A DNA stretch of 64,000 nucleotides from NCBI RefSeq assembly GCF_021917145.1, contig NC_061064.1, forward strand, positions 3,459,137-3,523,136, in the 5' to 3' direction. The notes under the pieces were generated by a model. That model was not told where the DNA came from, ran no database searches, and saw nothing but the letters and a program-made list of their open reading frames with translations. This document shows, piece after piece, positions 1 to 20,365 of this stretch. Positions within the stretch are counted from its first letter, which is position 1. Each line of letters starts with the position of its first letter. The translations under genes and the position numbers were made by a program. This DNA comes from Hypomesus transpacificus (lineage: Eukaryota > Chordata > Actinopteri > Osmeriformes > Osmeridae).

Positions 1-409
1 TCAATATTTAGTGCGCCGCCTGTGGACTTGCATCAGAACGCTACCCACCCTCACAAAATTGGCAAAACTCGGTCTCCAAAACGTGCAGGCCTAGACAGGC
101 TACAGTAGCACTAGCTACCAAAGTTTGAATCGTTGCTAGCTACCTGTTAGCTAACTACCTAAGGAAACTAAAATGTAACAATCACATTTTCATAATATTT
201 GTTGATTATATTAGTTAAAAAATTAGAACATTAGCCAAGAGAAGACAACGTAATAACAAAACAATCAGTTTTCCAACCTTGTGTCGCCTAGGTTGCTGTA
301 ACGGCCTCTCCGCCATTTTAAGGCAGACGGAGGGAAAGCACAAAACTGCAGCCAAATCGTCATGATTCTCGTTGACTTTTAGGGCAAAATCAGGGACCAG
401 AGAAATGAA

Positions 410-640
410 ACCCACTTACCACTTTGTGTACGCTCTGTTTCATAATCCTGTATTTGTTGTCGAAACACCTAATCAAGTATGATTCTAGTTCTATCTCTTT
501 TAATAGCAGTGTTTTTACAAAACCCCGGCAGGGTAGGTCAGTAGGATTTCTCCTTGTAGAATTTACCACCGCATTCGCATTCGGATAGCGGGCATGCGCA
601 CGGACTGGCGTTGGTTCGTAGGCGCGCACGCTCTGGTCAA
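410..640 (-). promoter_or_regulatory. Candidate promoter and first exon of a gene running off the left edge
   Basis: The stretch is GC-rich compared with its surroundings and carries an NRF1-type palindrome GCATGCGCA at 592-600, typical of housekeeping promoters. On the minus strand a good splice donor GTAAGT lies at 419-414, so a first exon could end at 420. Further left, an ATG in good context at 316-314 opens a short minus-strand frame beginning MAERPLQQPRRHK. I do not recognise the protein. Whether that ATG is the start of the neighbour or only upstream sequence cannot be told from this window. Confidence 0.35.
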
Positions 641-1258
641 ACAGGTGCTGAAGGAAAGCTCCTATAAAATCATGCAACTGTTCTAACTACAATATGTAGC
701 TAGTAAAAAAACTGCGCAACACAGGTATGTTAAGTTCTCTAGCACGTTGTAACAGTATATATTACATTTGAGGGTATATGAGGGAATGTAAACTGTGTAA
801 ACATTCCATTGCTGACTATTTTGATTTGGTTGTTCTCTCATTACTAGGCTCAAATTCTCCCATATTTCAACAACTGTTGACTGCAATTCATTTAAGATGG
901 GGGGGGCATAACTGCTGTGGGGAAGAATGCCAGGACTGTTACACAATATTTCACCTTGCTGGACATAGGGTCTTAAGGGAATGTTTTGCAATGCTGAAAT
1001 GCACCTTGCTGAAATGCACCAAAAGCAGAAAAAGGTTGAGCACAAATTTAATCAGAATTGTGTCCCAAAGTTAACCAAGTCAATAATTTCAAGAGGTCAG
1101 TAAGGATTATTTAACAGTTGGGAAAATCAGAACAGCTTTTTGCATAGTGTTTTTTTTCTAACATTTTATCTAACCAACATCCATTGTAACAAGTGGCCAA
1201 GAGACCTACTCAGATGATCACAGTAAACACTGTATGGTACACATGCTCTCCTTTCCAG

Positions 1259-1264
1259 TTTATT
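1259..1264 (-). promoter_or_regulatory. Poly(A) signal AATAAA for the CLUH-like gene
   Basis: AATAAA on the minus strand, about 345 bases downstream of the stop codon at 1608-1610. This is the nearest canonical signal that would end the transcript. Confidence 0.5.
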
Positions 1265-1607
1265 TCAAAAGCCAGTTTACTACATGTGCCTTCTACAGTT
1301 CTACTGAAGTCCCTCCCCTTGACAGTTATTCTGAATAGTAACTTAGTCATTCTATTTGGCTGTCAGTTGAGACTACAGCACATCGGTTATACACATTAGT
1401 TCATTACATTCTCACACCAGTCTTTTAAATGAAATAAAACAAATGAAAATGTCTCTCAAATGCAAAGTCTTCCCTTTTCACTGTGTTTACTGTATCGGGA
1501 TGACAGTCCTTATTATGCATAGATATGCATGTGTAAAAGTTGTAAATTGTTTAGTAGTGCATCCATCTACCAAAGCATATATTGTGTTGTGGTCAGGCAC
1601 GTACAAA

Positions 1608-10504
<8,897 letters not shown>

Positions 10505-12620
10505 GATTTCCCAAACAGGGCTGCTGTTGTGCTTGTCTGCGAGGGGATAAAGGTCACAAGAAGTCTAGGGGAAAGCCGAGGAGAGATTTCATAAGCAGAA
10601 TCTTGCCAACGGGGTCTGACACAATCTTTCAAATATTCCCCAAATCACTTGTGCTTCCATACAGTCTTGCAAAACTTAACTTTATGCGCAACATAAAAAC
10701 ACATCACGTCTGGCTCACAGCTGATGATTCCAACAGGAACTTGGATTATTTGTCAGATTATAAAGCTGGAATGTCAGTGTAGTTCTTCTGTTGGGGTCAA
10801 CTGTGGGAGAACCCTTAAAGAATGCCTCCAATAATCTTTTTGTAATTACTTTACAATCAGTGAGTCCGGACAAAAGGTCACTCCGAAGCTAGATTGACAG
10901 ACTTTAAGACACACAGTTCCTACAGTACACTGGCAACGATCACTGTGTCTGGATATCAACATAATTGAAATAAATGATATCCAAAATCAGTCAATACTGT
11001 AATCCAAACAGCACAGGGTGATCAAACTGAAAAGAACCCATAAAAGAGACAAGCCGAAAGTAGATACATTTCCCACCTGGAACCAGATAAAACACATCAG
11101 ACAATCCCAGCAGAACAGAGGAGTTCGTCTTGCTCCTACCAGTACAGGTCCAGACTCCTCTTCCCCAGCCGACTCCTGCTGTTGGATTGACTGATCAGTT
11201 TCTCTGGCTGTCCTGTCCTGTAGATGTGGCGGCTCTGCTCTCCATGCTGCTGAAGCCCATTGCACAAGCCTGGTGTGTGTCCTCCACTGCCCTTCACGGT
11301 GTGGTAGTGTTTCAGCGAGGGTTAGAGGGGGTCTGACGGAGAATTAGCCAGCCCTCCGTTGCTCCCAAGCCGTATAAGACACACACATGCACACCAACAC
11401 ACACACACAATTCCCATCAGTAGTTGTCCCACTCCACACGAGGGCGCTTTCCAGATTGACTGAGCTTGAACAGAATGATGTCACTTCCTGGATGCCTGAG
11501 CATACACTTTGCCGACCCTGCTGAGCACGTGCAGAAAGAATGAAGCTGCAGGGTTTATAAATAGCAGCTACACCACTCTGACAGCTCTTTATTTTGCCCT
11601 CTTGGAGAACGACACAAGGACCCAGATATATTCACCACCCCCTCTCGGGACAAAGCCGGGCCCCTGAAAATCTATCTAAATAGATGCACACACACACACA
11701 CATACACACTCACACTCAGCACACACTGAACTCCATAAAGGCGCTGGCTGGAGCCTCACTTGTTGCCATGGCAGCGCTGCAGTGACATTAACATTCTGAG
11801 CAGCAGTTCAGAGAGAATCGTGGGAACATTCTGGAATGCAACTTTTTCAAAGGAAAGTAAAAAAAATTTTTTTTTACAAATATTAAATAGCCTACAACAA
11901 CATATTTTTGCAACTGCAAATGTGTGTATTATCAAGCTTACTATTAAACTATCAAAGACACTTTTCAAGAAAACATTTTCTTGATCTAAAGTGAATTATC
12001 AAAACATGTTTTGGTCTTGATTTAATCTATATTTTGCTGACACAGTACAATGAATGACATGAAGAACACACGTGGACAGTCTGGGTTGCTGTATGCTGCC
12101 CTCTTCTGGTTGGTGTTGGCAGGTTACAGTGGAACAGTCAGGCTCCTGTTGTAATCCATACTGACAATGGATGAAAACAAGTATCATAAGAAGAGTCGAC
12201 AAATGTAGTTGTTGTTTTGTCATTACTGAGCACATTGTTTGAGTTTAATAAAGTGCAGTAAGAAATCATACAATTCAATATTTCTTTCTTCCTACATTTC
12301 TGTAATGTCTTGACAGATAATTGTGATGTAACCTACAAAGACACACTCATGGGGTCACAGCAAAGCTAGTATCGAATGTCAAGAATCAATAGGTTTTATG
12401 AGTAAGGTGTGTAGGTCCAGTGGGGTGCTTTTTTGAAAGCAATGGAGGTTGATATCAAAGTAAATTGCATTTGATCTTGATATACTTCTACATACTTTAA
12501 CCAGTTGACATCCAACAACTAACTCTAACTATCTATGCCAACTGCTGTTAACTGATGCCCAAAAAATCCCTGTTTCCATTCTTCTCCACTACTGGTGTTT
12601 TTCCTGTACATTTCTCTCCT
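10505..12620. other. 5' flank of the CLUH-like gene and 3' flank of ccdc92b
   Basis: A splice acceptor (CCCCTCGCAG, minus) lies about 35 bases upstream of the ATG at 10504, so the 5' UTR is split and its first exon lies further right. A TATA/MEF2-like site is at 11555-11564. No other gene is recognisable. Short (CA)n tracts occur near 11396 and 11690. Confidence 0.45.
11526..11564. promoter_or_regulatory. Candidate TATA/MEF2 and E-box cluster
   Basis: TTATAAATAG at 11555-11564 fits the MEF2 consensus and contains a TATA-like core (TATAAATA). An E-box CACGTG is at 11526-11531. It lies about 1 kb upstream of the CLUH-like start codon, where a first non-coding exon is expected. Neither the transcript it would serve nor its direction is certain. 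Confidence 0.3.
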
Positions 12621-13845
12621 TCACAGTTCTGTTTCTCCCTCTGCTACTCCCATATCTACCCTCTCCCTCCGCCCTGACCTATCCCTCCACTTTCCCTCCT
12701 TTTGAACTCTTTCCCTTGTTTTGATTGGCCTATTCCAGGGGAGCAGTCTATACCTAAGCGGCTCCAAGAAAATGGCGGGATCAGGCATGGGGCCCGCCCT
12801 GAGAGGTGATGTCACTCTCTCCTGTGGAACGCACGCCCGGACCCGCTCCTCCCTCACACGGACACGCCTGTTCCGTCTGCGCTCTGACAGGCTCGGAGAT
12901 GCAGGAGGAGGCGGAGTCAGAAGCCAGTCTTCATCCTCTCCCCCGCCCTCATCCTCCTCTTCCTCCTCCTCATCCTCCTCCTCCTCTTCTCCTTCTTCCT
13001 CCCATCCTTCTTCTTCATCCTCTTCCTTTGTCCCGTGCTCTCCTCCCTGGCTTTGTTGGAACAGTCTCAGGCGAGCAGAGTGCAGCTCTTGGCACAGCAT
13101 GGATGTGGTAACGGTCTGGCGGTGGAGCTCCCTGCTCAAGGAGGTGATTCTGTGGCTACGGCGTTTCAGCTCTTCCAGGAAACGCCGCTCCTCGTCCCTG
13201 AGGCTCCGCCCCAGGGCCGTCGCTCGTGCTCTCCGTGACCTCAGGTCCCCGCGGACCACTCCCATCATGCATTGCTGCTCTGCTAGGAGACATTCCGCGG
13301 CCTGGCACCGCGCAGCCAGCTCAACCTCCTCTTCTGAAACACATACACACACACATAGGCATCCACACACACACATGCTCATCTCTGTATCTTTGAATTT
13401 CTGTTATTGATAAATTGTCTTTTTGATACCATACCTTTTCTACACCATTACATTGCATCAATGCCACTTCTTGTCTGCCCACCTCTATTCCTATTGGATC
13501 CTCATCCGCTTCATGTCTCTCTCTCTCTCTCATTCAACTCGGCGCTTCACCACCACCTTCAGACGACTTACCTGACGCGACTCTTTCAGGAAACCTGGAG
13601 TTCAGCTCCCCGCTGAGCTCTACAGAGATGGACACAAGAGACAGAGTGAGTCCCTGGGCCCCAGAGGGACGGCGGAGCCACAGAGAGACACCTGGGCAGC
13701 TGGGGGGAGACTCACCCTGGCAACGCCTCCTAAGGTGTGTTATCTCCAGGTGCAGGCCTGTTAGCATGGCCAGGTGCTCCTGCTGGAGGAAGGCCACGCC
13801 CCTCTCAACGCCAGCTACCTGATGCTCCAGCTTGCTCTTATCCAT
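12621..13845 (-). CDS. ccdc92b: Coiled-coil domain protein 92B (CCDC92 family)
   Basis: Three coding exons, 13845-13716, 13619-13572 and 13333-12621, join in frame to 296 residues. Residues 1-43 form the family's N-terminal coiled coil (VAFLQQEHLAMLTGLHLEI). This corresponds to the FLQREHASTLKGLHSEI part of CCDC92. After the short exon 2 a second conserved helix follows (RRFLEELKRRSHRITSLSRE), then a run of about 30 mostly Glu/Asp residues and a basic tail. In human, CCDC92B neighbours CLUH, which supports the paralogue choice. The function of 92B is little known; CCDC92 itself is linked to centrioles and cilia. The first ATG is at 13845. A splice acceptor about 30 bases upstream implies a separate 5' UTR exon. 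Confidence 0.82.
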
Positions 13846-15244
13846 GACCACTAATTCACCACACCTGCCAGGGAAGGGAGGTGTAGGCTACCAGATCCAG
13901 AGATGGCCTAGCTCACTGTCCTGTTCACTGGTAATGGATATGTTCATTTGTTTTGTGCTTGTTGAAATAGAGTGGACTAAGATTCCGTGTGCAATGTAAT
14001 GGATATGTGTATTTGTTTTGTGCTTGTTGAAATAGAGTGGACTAAGATTCCATGTGCAATGCAACCTTGATGATTGATTCACGTCTTTCTTGACTGCTTG
14101 GATTTTCAAAATTGCAGTATCACACAAACACAATTCATAGCAACATTGTAAGCCTAGAGTATGGTACATATGGGGGTGTAGCTACCGCTTACCGTGGTTA
14201 TCAAGAGTGGATCTGCCAACTTCCTGTGCATATCCTTCATCTTTTTATAGACCTCGGGAAAAAAACATATCGCCGTAACACCAACATCCGCCCGCGTAGA
14301 CTACCAAGTACTAAATATTTCACATCTCCCAGACGATCGCTGTAGATCGGTCACTGTTTTGTATAGCACGTCCGTTGATTTAACTGCAGCAGCGTATTAA
14401 TAACCTCTTAATAACCTTCTGATTGGTACACAGTCTATTGGGCGTATTATTCACAACAAAGCCTTGCACCGGAACGGACGTATTGCGTCGATACTCGTGC
14501 GTGCAGTAACCCCACCTCAAATGTAGCCTATCAACCGGACAGAGAAGCAATGTTCTTCCACTGGTCCACGCATGTGGTCGCGAAAGAATAATGGTCATTT
14601 CCAAGCGGCATTCAGATCTGGTGTGAAAAACTGAAGGTCAAAGAAGGTGATTTAGATAAGACCTCAGATTTATGATGCTAGATGATCGACATCCCTAGTT
14701 AGTCAATTTAACAATGGATCCCTTGTTCACCTACTTGATGCTTTTCAGAACCATGGACAAGACCACAGCCTGGACATCAAAACAAGCCCTCTTGTGGTAA
14801 ACTTGAAAATTAAGACCAACAAAAGACTGCAACCCAACCAAAACTGTTGGGTTATTTTTTTACGAAATAATGTCCACTTACTCAATTAGTTAAAGACGTG
14901 TTTTATTTAAACACATACATTGTTTTTAAAGACCAAGCAAAAGCCGAATTCAGAGAAAATAATACATGTTCTGAACAGGATACACCATAATCCCTGGCAC
15001 AGAAGAGCAGATTTTGTTTGTTAAATACAGCCAGTACACACACTCCTCCATAATCGGTTGAGTTTGGCACTGATAGTAGTGGGTAGCAGCCAGCGCTGAC
15101 AGCCAACACTCTTGGTATTGCAGCCCTCACCAGTGCTACGCTCCAAGTATTGATTGAAGATTAAAGATTGATTAAAAAGTTAGAAGATAAATTCACACAG
15201 CTTAAAACAGAACACATACAGTCTTTTTTCCCTTTGTTTCTTAG
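13846..15244. other. Gap between ccdc92b and fbxo40 copy 1
   Basis: Holds the 5' flank of ccdc92b, a 65-bp tandem duplication at 13932-14061, and the 3' flank of fbxo40 copy 1. Nothing else is recognised. Confidence 0.5.
13932..14061. repeat. 65-bp direct tandem duplication
   Basis: Units 13932-13996 and 13997-14061 differ at only a few positions, which suggests a recent duplication. It lies upstream of ccdc92b. Confidence 0.85.
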
Positions 15245-18200
15245 TTACCGGTTTAACATGAAGTGAGTGACTAGGCTCTCTCTCTCTTGGCTGCCCCCCT
15301 GGGATTCACTCATGCTGGGCAGGGCCACAGGCTCTCGAGGGGGGGCGGTCTGGTAGTAGGGACACACTTTAAGATGAGCAGTGATGGAGGGGACATTTGC
15401 AAAATGCCATGACTTCACAGGGGAGAACAGGTGGCTGAACTCCCAAACCTAGGAGGAGAGGAGAAAAAAAGAACATAGGTAACAAAAACATTTTTGATTT
15501 CTTGTACTCCAAAATAAACCAAGCTGGATTTGACTCTCTTGCTGGTACCGTTTTGGGCCTCCACCTGGCCCCTCCATGTGAGTAGGTCTTCTTCTCCCAG
15601 CGGAGGGTGACCATCCCCCTCCCCTGCAGCAGAGAGGAGCACACCTCTCTCATGAGCCGGGAGACCAGGGCCAGCTGGGACAGAGACAGGCTGTCCAGGA
15701 AGCTGGCCATGTGACACAGCACCTCGTAGGGTAGGGTGCTCAGAGAGTCCAGCCCCGCTCCCCCCCTGACCGCCCTCCTCCTGGGGGTAGTAGGGGGCTC
15801 TGCTGGGTCCTGGGGGGGCTGTGATGCCCCCGCCAGCGTGTCAGGAACAGTGGGACGCAGGTTGAAGATGCTCAGCTCATGGCTGGAGGGGATGGAGGTG
15901 CACAAACAAGACATTCTACACTCAAGAAACAAAGGACTGACCATTTTAACATGGCTTATAATGTAAGCTTTTCCACACAGATACAGGGTTGAGAGTGGAG
16001 CTGTGCTCACTTGTAGGTGACGGTGGCCCTGTGTGTGGAGGGCTGGAACCTCCTCTGGCTGTAGGTGCAGCCCAGGTAGGCCAGGGGACACCTCTGCTCA
16101 AACCAGCCACTCAGACACATCTGGATGTCTGCGTGAACGTTCCTGAATAACGATGACAAAAACTTTCCATTTCTACTGCAGCACAGCCTCAGATCCAAAG
16201 ACCTATAGTTTCGCTCGGTCGATGCAGACTCGAATCCCTCAGAAACAGTTACCTGAAGTGTGCGGGCAACTCTCTGCGTAGGAATGAGTGTCCACAGAGG
16301 AAGGTGAAGGCGGAGCTGGCCTTGGTGTGGCGGCTGGTCACGCCCTCCGCCTGCAGCTGCAGCCGCAGCTTCAGCGGACGGCCCACCATGACGTCTGCCA
16401 GCACCGCGTCTCGCTCAAACGGCGCCGTGGGGAACGAGTGCGTCTGGGTCCCCACATCTACGTACAGTCCATGTGTCCCTACACCTTCACTGATCTGACA
16501 GAAACCATCAAGAAATGCTCAGGCTCAATCGTTCAAAAGTCCAGAACATTCCAATCGTATGAAAACCTCACATGGCCTTTTTTGCTGACCTTGTGACCCA
16601 TGACCTCTATCTCGGCGTAGCCCAGTAAGGTCGTGGCGGCTTCGTCTCTAATCCAGGTCTCCTCGTCGCCCCCCAGGTCTGCCGTGTCCACGCCGACCTC
16701 CTTGGTCTCGTATTTCACCATTGTTTCATACAGTTGGGTCCGTGGCTTATAGTGATAACTGTCTGGAATCTGAGAAGTTATTGTGAAAAAATTGAATAAA
16801 AACAAAAGACAAGAAAAGAGTGTCGAGCATATTAATTTACATTTAGTCACTTAGCAGACGCTCTTATCCAGAGCGACTTACAGTAAGTACAGAGACATTC
16901 CCCCGAGGCAAGTAGGGTGAAGTGCCTTGCCCAAGGACACAACATCATTTGGCACGGCCGAGAATCGAACCTGCAACTTTCTGATTAATAGCCCGATTCC
17001 CTAACCGCTCAGCCATCTGACCCACAAGTGAGATCACCTTAAAGGAATGCAGGGTCTGGACCGGGATAGGCTCCAGGCTTCCGTAGACGAAGTCTCTATC
17101 CCGTGGCGTGCATGCCTCGATCTGGCCGAAGGTGAGCAGCATGCGACCGTTGTGAACCATGTACATGTTGAACTCCTGCGGGCTGAGTTCCTGTCCCAGA
17201 CGCTCCATCACCCCTTCATCCCATGGCGCCAGCCCCGTCGCATGGCATCCCCCTGCCTGTTTAGGGTCTGAACCTGCATTTTCCCCTCTCACGTCCCCAT
17301 TTGCTTCCCTTTTCTCTTCCCCTTTTGACTCCTTGTCCTTCCCCTCCCCTGATTTAGGTTCTTGTCTGGCGGCGACTGCACAGCCCCCCCTCTCCATGCT
17401 GAACATTCTTTCCATCATGTTGTATCTGTCGGTGCTGATCTCTTTTTTTTGCTCCAACGTCAGTTCCTTTTCCTCTCTCTCGTCTTCATCACTCCTCTCC
17501 AACAGAGGTGACAGGGGACCTAAGGGTTGAAAAGCAGAAAGCAGGTGACAAAGGCTTGAAGGGGGAATCACAGAAGAAATACACCAAATTTTGCTTTTAA
17601 AAGTGAATTGTTGAGACCAGAGTTTGTCTTGTTCAGAAAATCACATTTACTGCAAGCCTAGTGTCATACTTCCAACAAACAAAAACAAACCTCCGTCATC
17701 ACCCTGATGTGTGGGCTTGCCGTTAGTGAGGCTTCCAGTGGCTCCCTCCTTCTCCTCCTCCTCCACTTCCTCCTCCTTCTCCATCAGCTCTGGGTACAGA
17801 GTCTTCATTTTCATCCGGCTGTACAGACTTTCCTGGTCATCCAGGGCCGTGGCCAGGTCCAGGGCCTGTGCACCACCTTCCTCCTTCAGCAGGTTCTCAT
17901 GCAGCACATTAGGTGTGCGGATGTCTGTGTCATCTGTTGGCCAGCGGAGCCACTCCATGGAGCAGCACACCACACTGGCCGGACACACCTGCAGATGGGT
18001 GGCCAACCAGGAACGGGGCATGACGATTGGACAGCCGTAGGCTGCGTTGAGGCAGGGGGCCCTCTCATTGGGGCAGAGCAGCGAGTGCTCCTCCTCTTTG
18101 CACAGGTGGAAGAGAGCTCCACACAGCAGGCGGCAGGGAATGGTCACACAGGACACAGAGACCTCCACAGGAGCCCTGCAGCGCCGGCTGAAGCAGCTCT

Positions 18201-18250
18201 CACAGTGGAGGTGCAGACGCACACCTGAGGGACGGGAACGACCACTCTGA

Positions 18251-18303
<53 letters not shown>

Positions 18304-18344
18304 CAGAGAGAGAGGGAGAGAGAGGGAGAGAGAGAGAGAGAGAG

Positions 18345-18428
<84 letters not shown>

Positions 18429-18670
18429 TGTGTGTGTGTATGTGTGTGTGTGTGGCAGGGCATAGAGAAAAAGACTGAAAGGGGTGCAAGTCATGGGGCA
18501 TTGCATGGCTGTTCTTAAGAATCAGCCATGCTTAAGAATAGATGTCAGCAGCGCACAGTCATTACAAAACTGCTAAACCTCCTAGACAATACAAACAATA
18601 GATTTTAAAGTAATTCTGAAGTCCTTTAGTAAAGAAATGTGAGCTTGTAATGTGAGGTGACATATACCAT
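15245..18670 (-). CDS. fbxo40: F-box only protein 40, tandem copy 1
   Basis: FBXO40 is a striated-muscle SCF ubiquitin-ligase adaptor; in mammals it targets IRS1. Exons: 18670-18668 (the ATG alone), 18246-17691, 17519-17038, 16769-16590, 16494-16253, 16142-16011, 15882-15549, 15448-15245. They join in frame to 710 residues, close to human FBXO40 (about 709). Residues 2-110 hold the TRAF-type Cys/His zinc finger (HCESCFSRRC, CPASVVCCSMEW). The conserved middle has LAPWDEGVMERL and MYMVHNGRMLLTFGQ. The F-box (about 580-620) has LPYEVLCHMASFLD. The C-terminus ends VTHFMLNR. Introns at 17520-17690 and 16770-17037 are absent from copy 2; the second contains a SINE. Start choice: both copies share CCTGAGG-N-ATG followed by a splice donor. 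Zebrafish also has tandem fbxo40 genes; I cannot say which copy this one matches. Confidence 0.9.
16837..17023 (-). mobile_element. tRNA-derived SINE in fbxo40 copy 1 intron
   Basis: Read on the minus strand it starts with a tRNA-like head. The A box is TGGCTGAGCGGTTAGG and the B box GGTTCGATTCT. A conserved body follows (GTCCTTGGGCAAGGCACTTC), then the tail GCTCTGGATAAGAGCGTCTG. It fills most of the 268-bp intron 16770-17037, starting about 14 bases after the splice donor. A second copy of the same family is at 29796-29997. Family name not assigned. Confidence 0.85.
18254..18427. repeat. (GA)n microsatellite at the fbxo40 copy 1 acceptor
   Basis: On the coding strand this is a (CT)n tract directly upstream of the exon 2 acceptor, forming its polypyrimidine tract. 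The mirror tract is at 20203-20375 in copy 2. Confidence 0.95.
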
Positions 18671-18927
18671 TCCTCAGGATAACGTGAACTGTCTTAATGT
18701 CCTGGCATAAAAAAGAAATAGTTTGATTAAATCCTACACTAATGTTGTATATTAATGAACTGAAAACACCAAAATAGAATACTTATTAAACATGCATGGC
18801 TTACGTTATGCAGTGCTGTAGTCTCAAACAGGGTACCATGTTCCTTGCCGTCTTCCTTCACTTGTGCTTTAAAGATCAAGTGTGCATATCTATGTTAGTG
18901 TGTGTGTGTGGGGGGGGGGGGTGTATT

Positions 18928-18983
<56 letters not shown>

Positions 18984-20098
18984 TAGTGTGCTGTGCTGAC
19001 GCAGAAGTGTTACGCAGCTTGTTGGAAAACATAGTGTGAGAGTCAGCAGTCAAATGCTTAAATGCTTTTATATACAGGGGAGATTTCAGACAAAGATTAT
19101 ATCTGTCTTGCACATGGTTCTAGAATGATTTGTTAGTCCTGACACTGAGAACTTCACCTCATCTAAAGTAAAGTTTTTAAAAAGTGCCAAAGTACAGACA
19201 GTGACCTCTAGTGGCAATGTAAGTATTCAAACCATTGCAGGAACACGTATGCTGTCTAAATACCGAGTCCATTTCCAACTGCTCTTGCCTTTGGTGGCAA
19301 GTGGATGTACTGTTGTGGGTCAACAAAAAGAGATCTGCTATGCGTCCTGTGACTTAGGGGCTCTTGCAGATTCTGGGTATGTCCTCTGGCTGCAACATGA
19401 CTCCACTGCTCTGGGCAGAGACCTTTCACCCTGTGGACCAGAATGCAGCATGGCTATAATTAACCAGCCAGGTGATTCATGCAAGAGGGACGGAGAAAAC
19501 TCGATGTTATAAAGACAGACGTAAGAAACCAGAAGGGAAACCAGCGTTCCTCCTCCAGTCCACATCTGGTCTCTGGTAAGGTTTCCAAATCAAATAACCC
19601 TTCATAAGGTATACATTTTTGGGTTCATTAACTAGCAAGTTTGAAAACCATTGTAGATACATGGAGGGAAACCCTACTGTGACAACTGTTTGCTGGCAGT
19701 ATAATTATGAACATCATTTCCTGCATGCTTCTTTGCATAGTAATTAGAGTTTGTACGTTTAGTTTTCTGTATGTCTGTATGCACTTGTCAATTGTTTTGA
19801 TCAACTGGTTTCCAATGCACCCGCATTAACCATGCAAACACGTTTTCAAACATGGACAGATTCTTTATTCAGTGCATCACAGTTTAGTTGGGAAACGTGA
19901 AGTATGGAGTTCAAGAACAATTCAATATTAAACCAGATCAAATGTGTTGTGAATGTCATTCTGTGTTGTTTGTTGACACATGAATATTACATTGTTCTCC
20001 AGGTCACCAGGCAGATGAAAACAGTTTACCACGTCACTTTTGACTTGAGTCCTGTACAGGATACTCCATGACTTTATAACCTGACATAAGCCTGAGGC
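18671..20098. promoter_or_regulatory. Shared intergenic region between head-to-head fbxo40 copies
   Basis: About 1.4 kb separates the two start codons, so any promoters here are divergent. A MEF2-type site CTATAATTAA lies at 19454-19463, suitable for muscle genes but possibly chance. A (GT)n tract with a G-run lies at 18897-18980. No TATA box stands out. Confidence 0.4.
18897..18980. repeat. (GT)n microsatellite with a G-run
   Basis: TG repeats interrupted by ten G residues, between the two fbxo40 copies. Confidence 0.9.
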
Positions 20099-20201
20099 AT
20101 GGTGAGTTAAAGCGATGTTTTAAAATGCAGAATTGTCAACATTTAGGTTTGAACTTTTCTCTGAATGTGCAAAGTCATTTTACTAGTCATTTACTCTAAT
20201 G

Positions 20202-20288
<87 letters not shown>

Positions 20289-20316
20289 TCCCTCTCGCTC
20301 TCTCTCTCTCTCCCTC

Positions 20317-20365
<49 letters not shown>

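Larger units (their letters stand above)
1..1607. other. Intergenic and 3' flank left of the CLUH-like gene
   Basis: Apart from the candidate promoter near 410-640 and the poly(A) signal at 1259-1264, I see nothing to call. A 98-residue open frame at 778-1074 (plus) includes a short direct duplication near 990-1020 and matches no family I know. Confidence 0.4.

Noticed and set aside
683-1074. Overlapping open frames of about 100 codons on both strands
   Set aside because: No family similarity, splice context or codon pattern; not called as genes.
12721-13410. Plus-strand Ser-rich frame of about 229 codons
   Set aside because: Antisense of the Glu-rich and coiled-coil exon of ccdc92b; it shows no domain.
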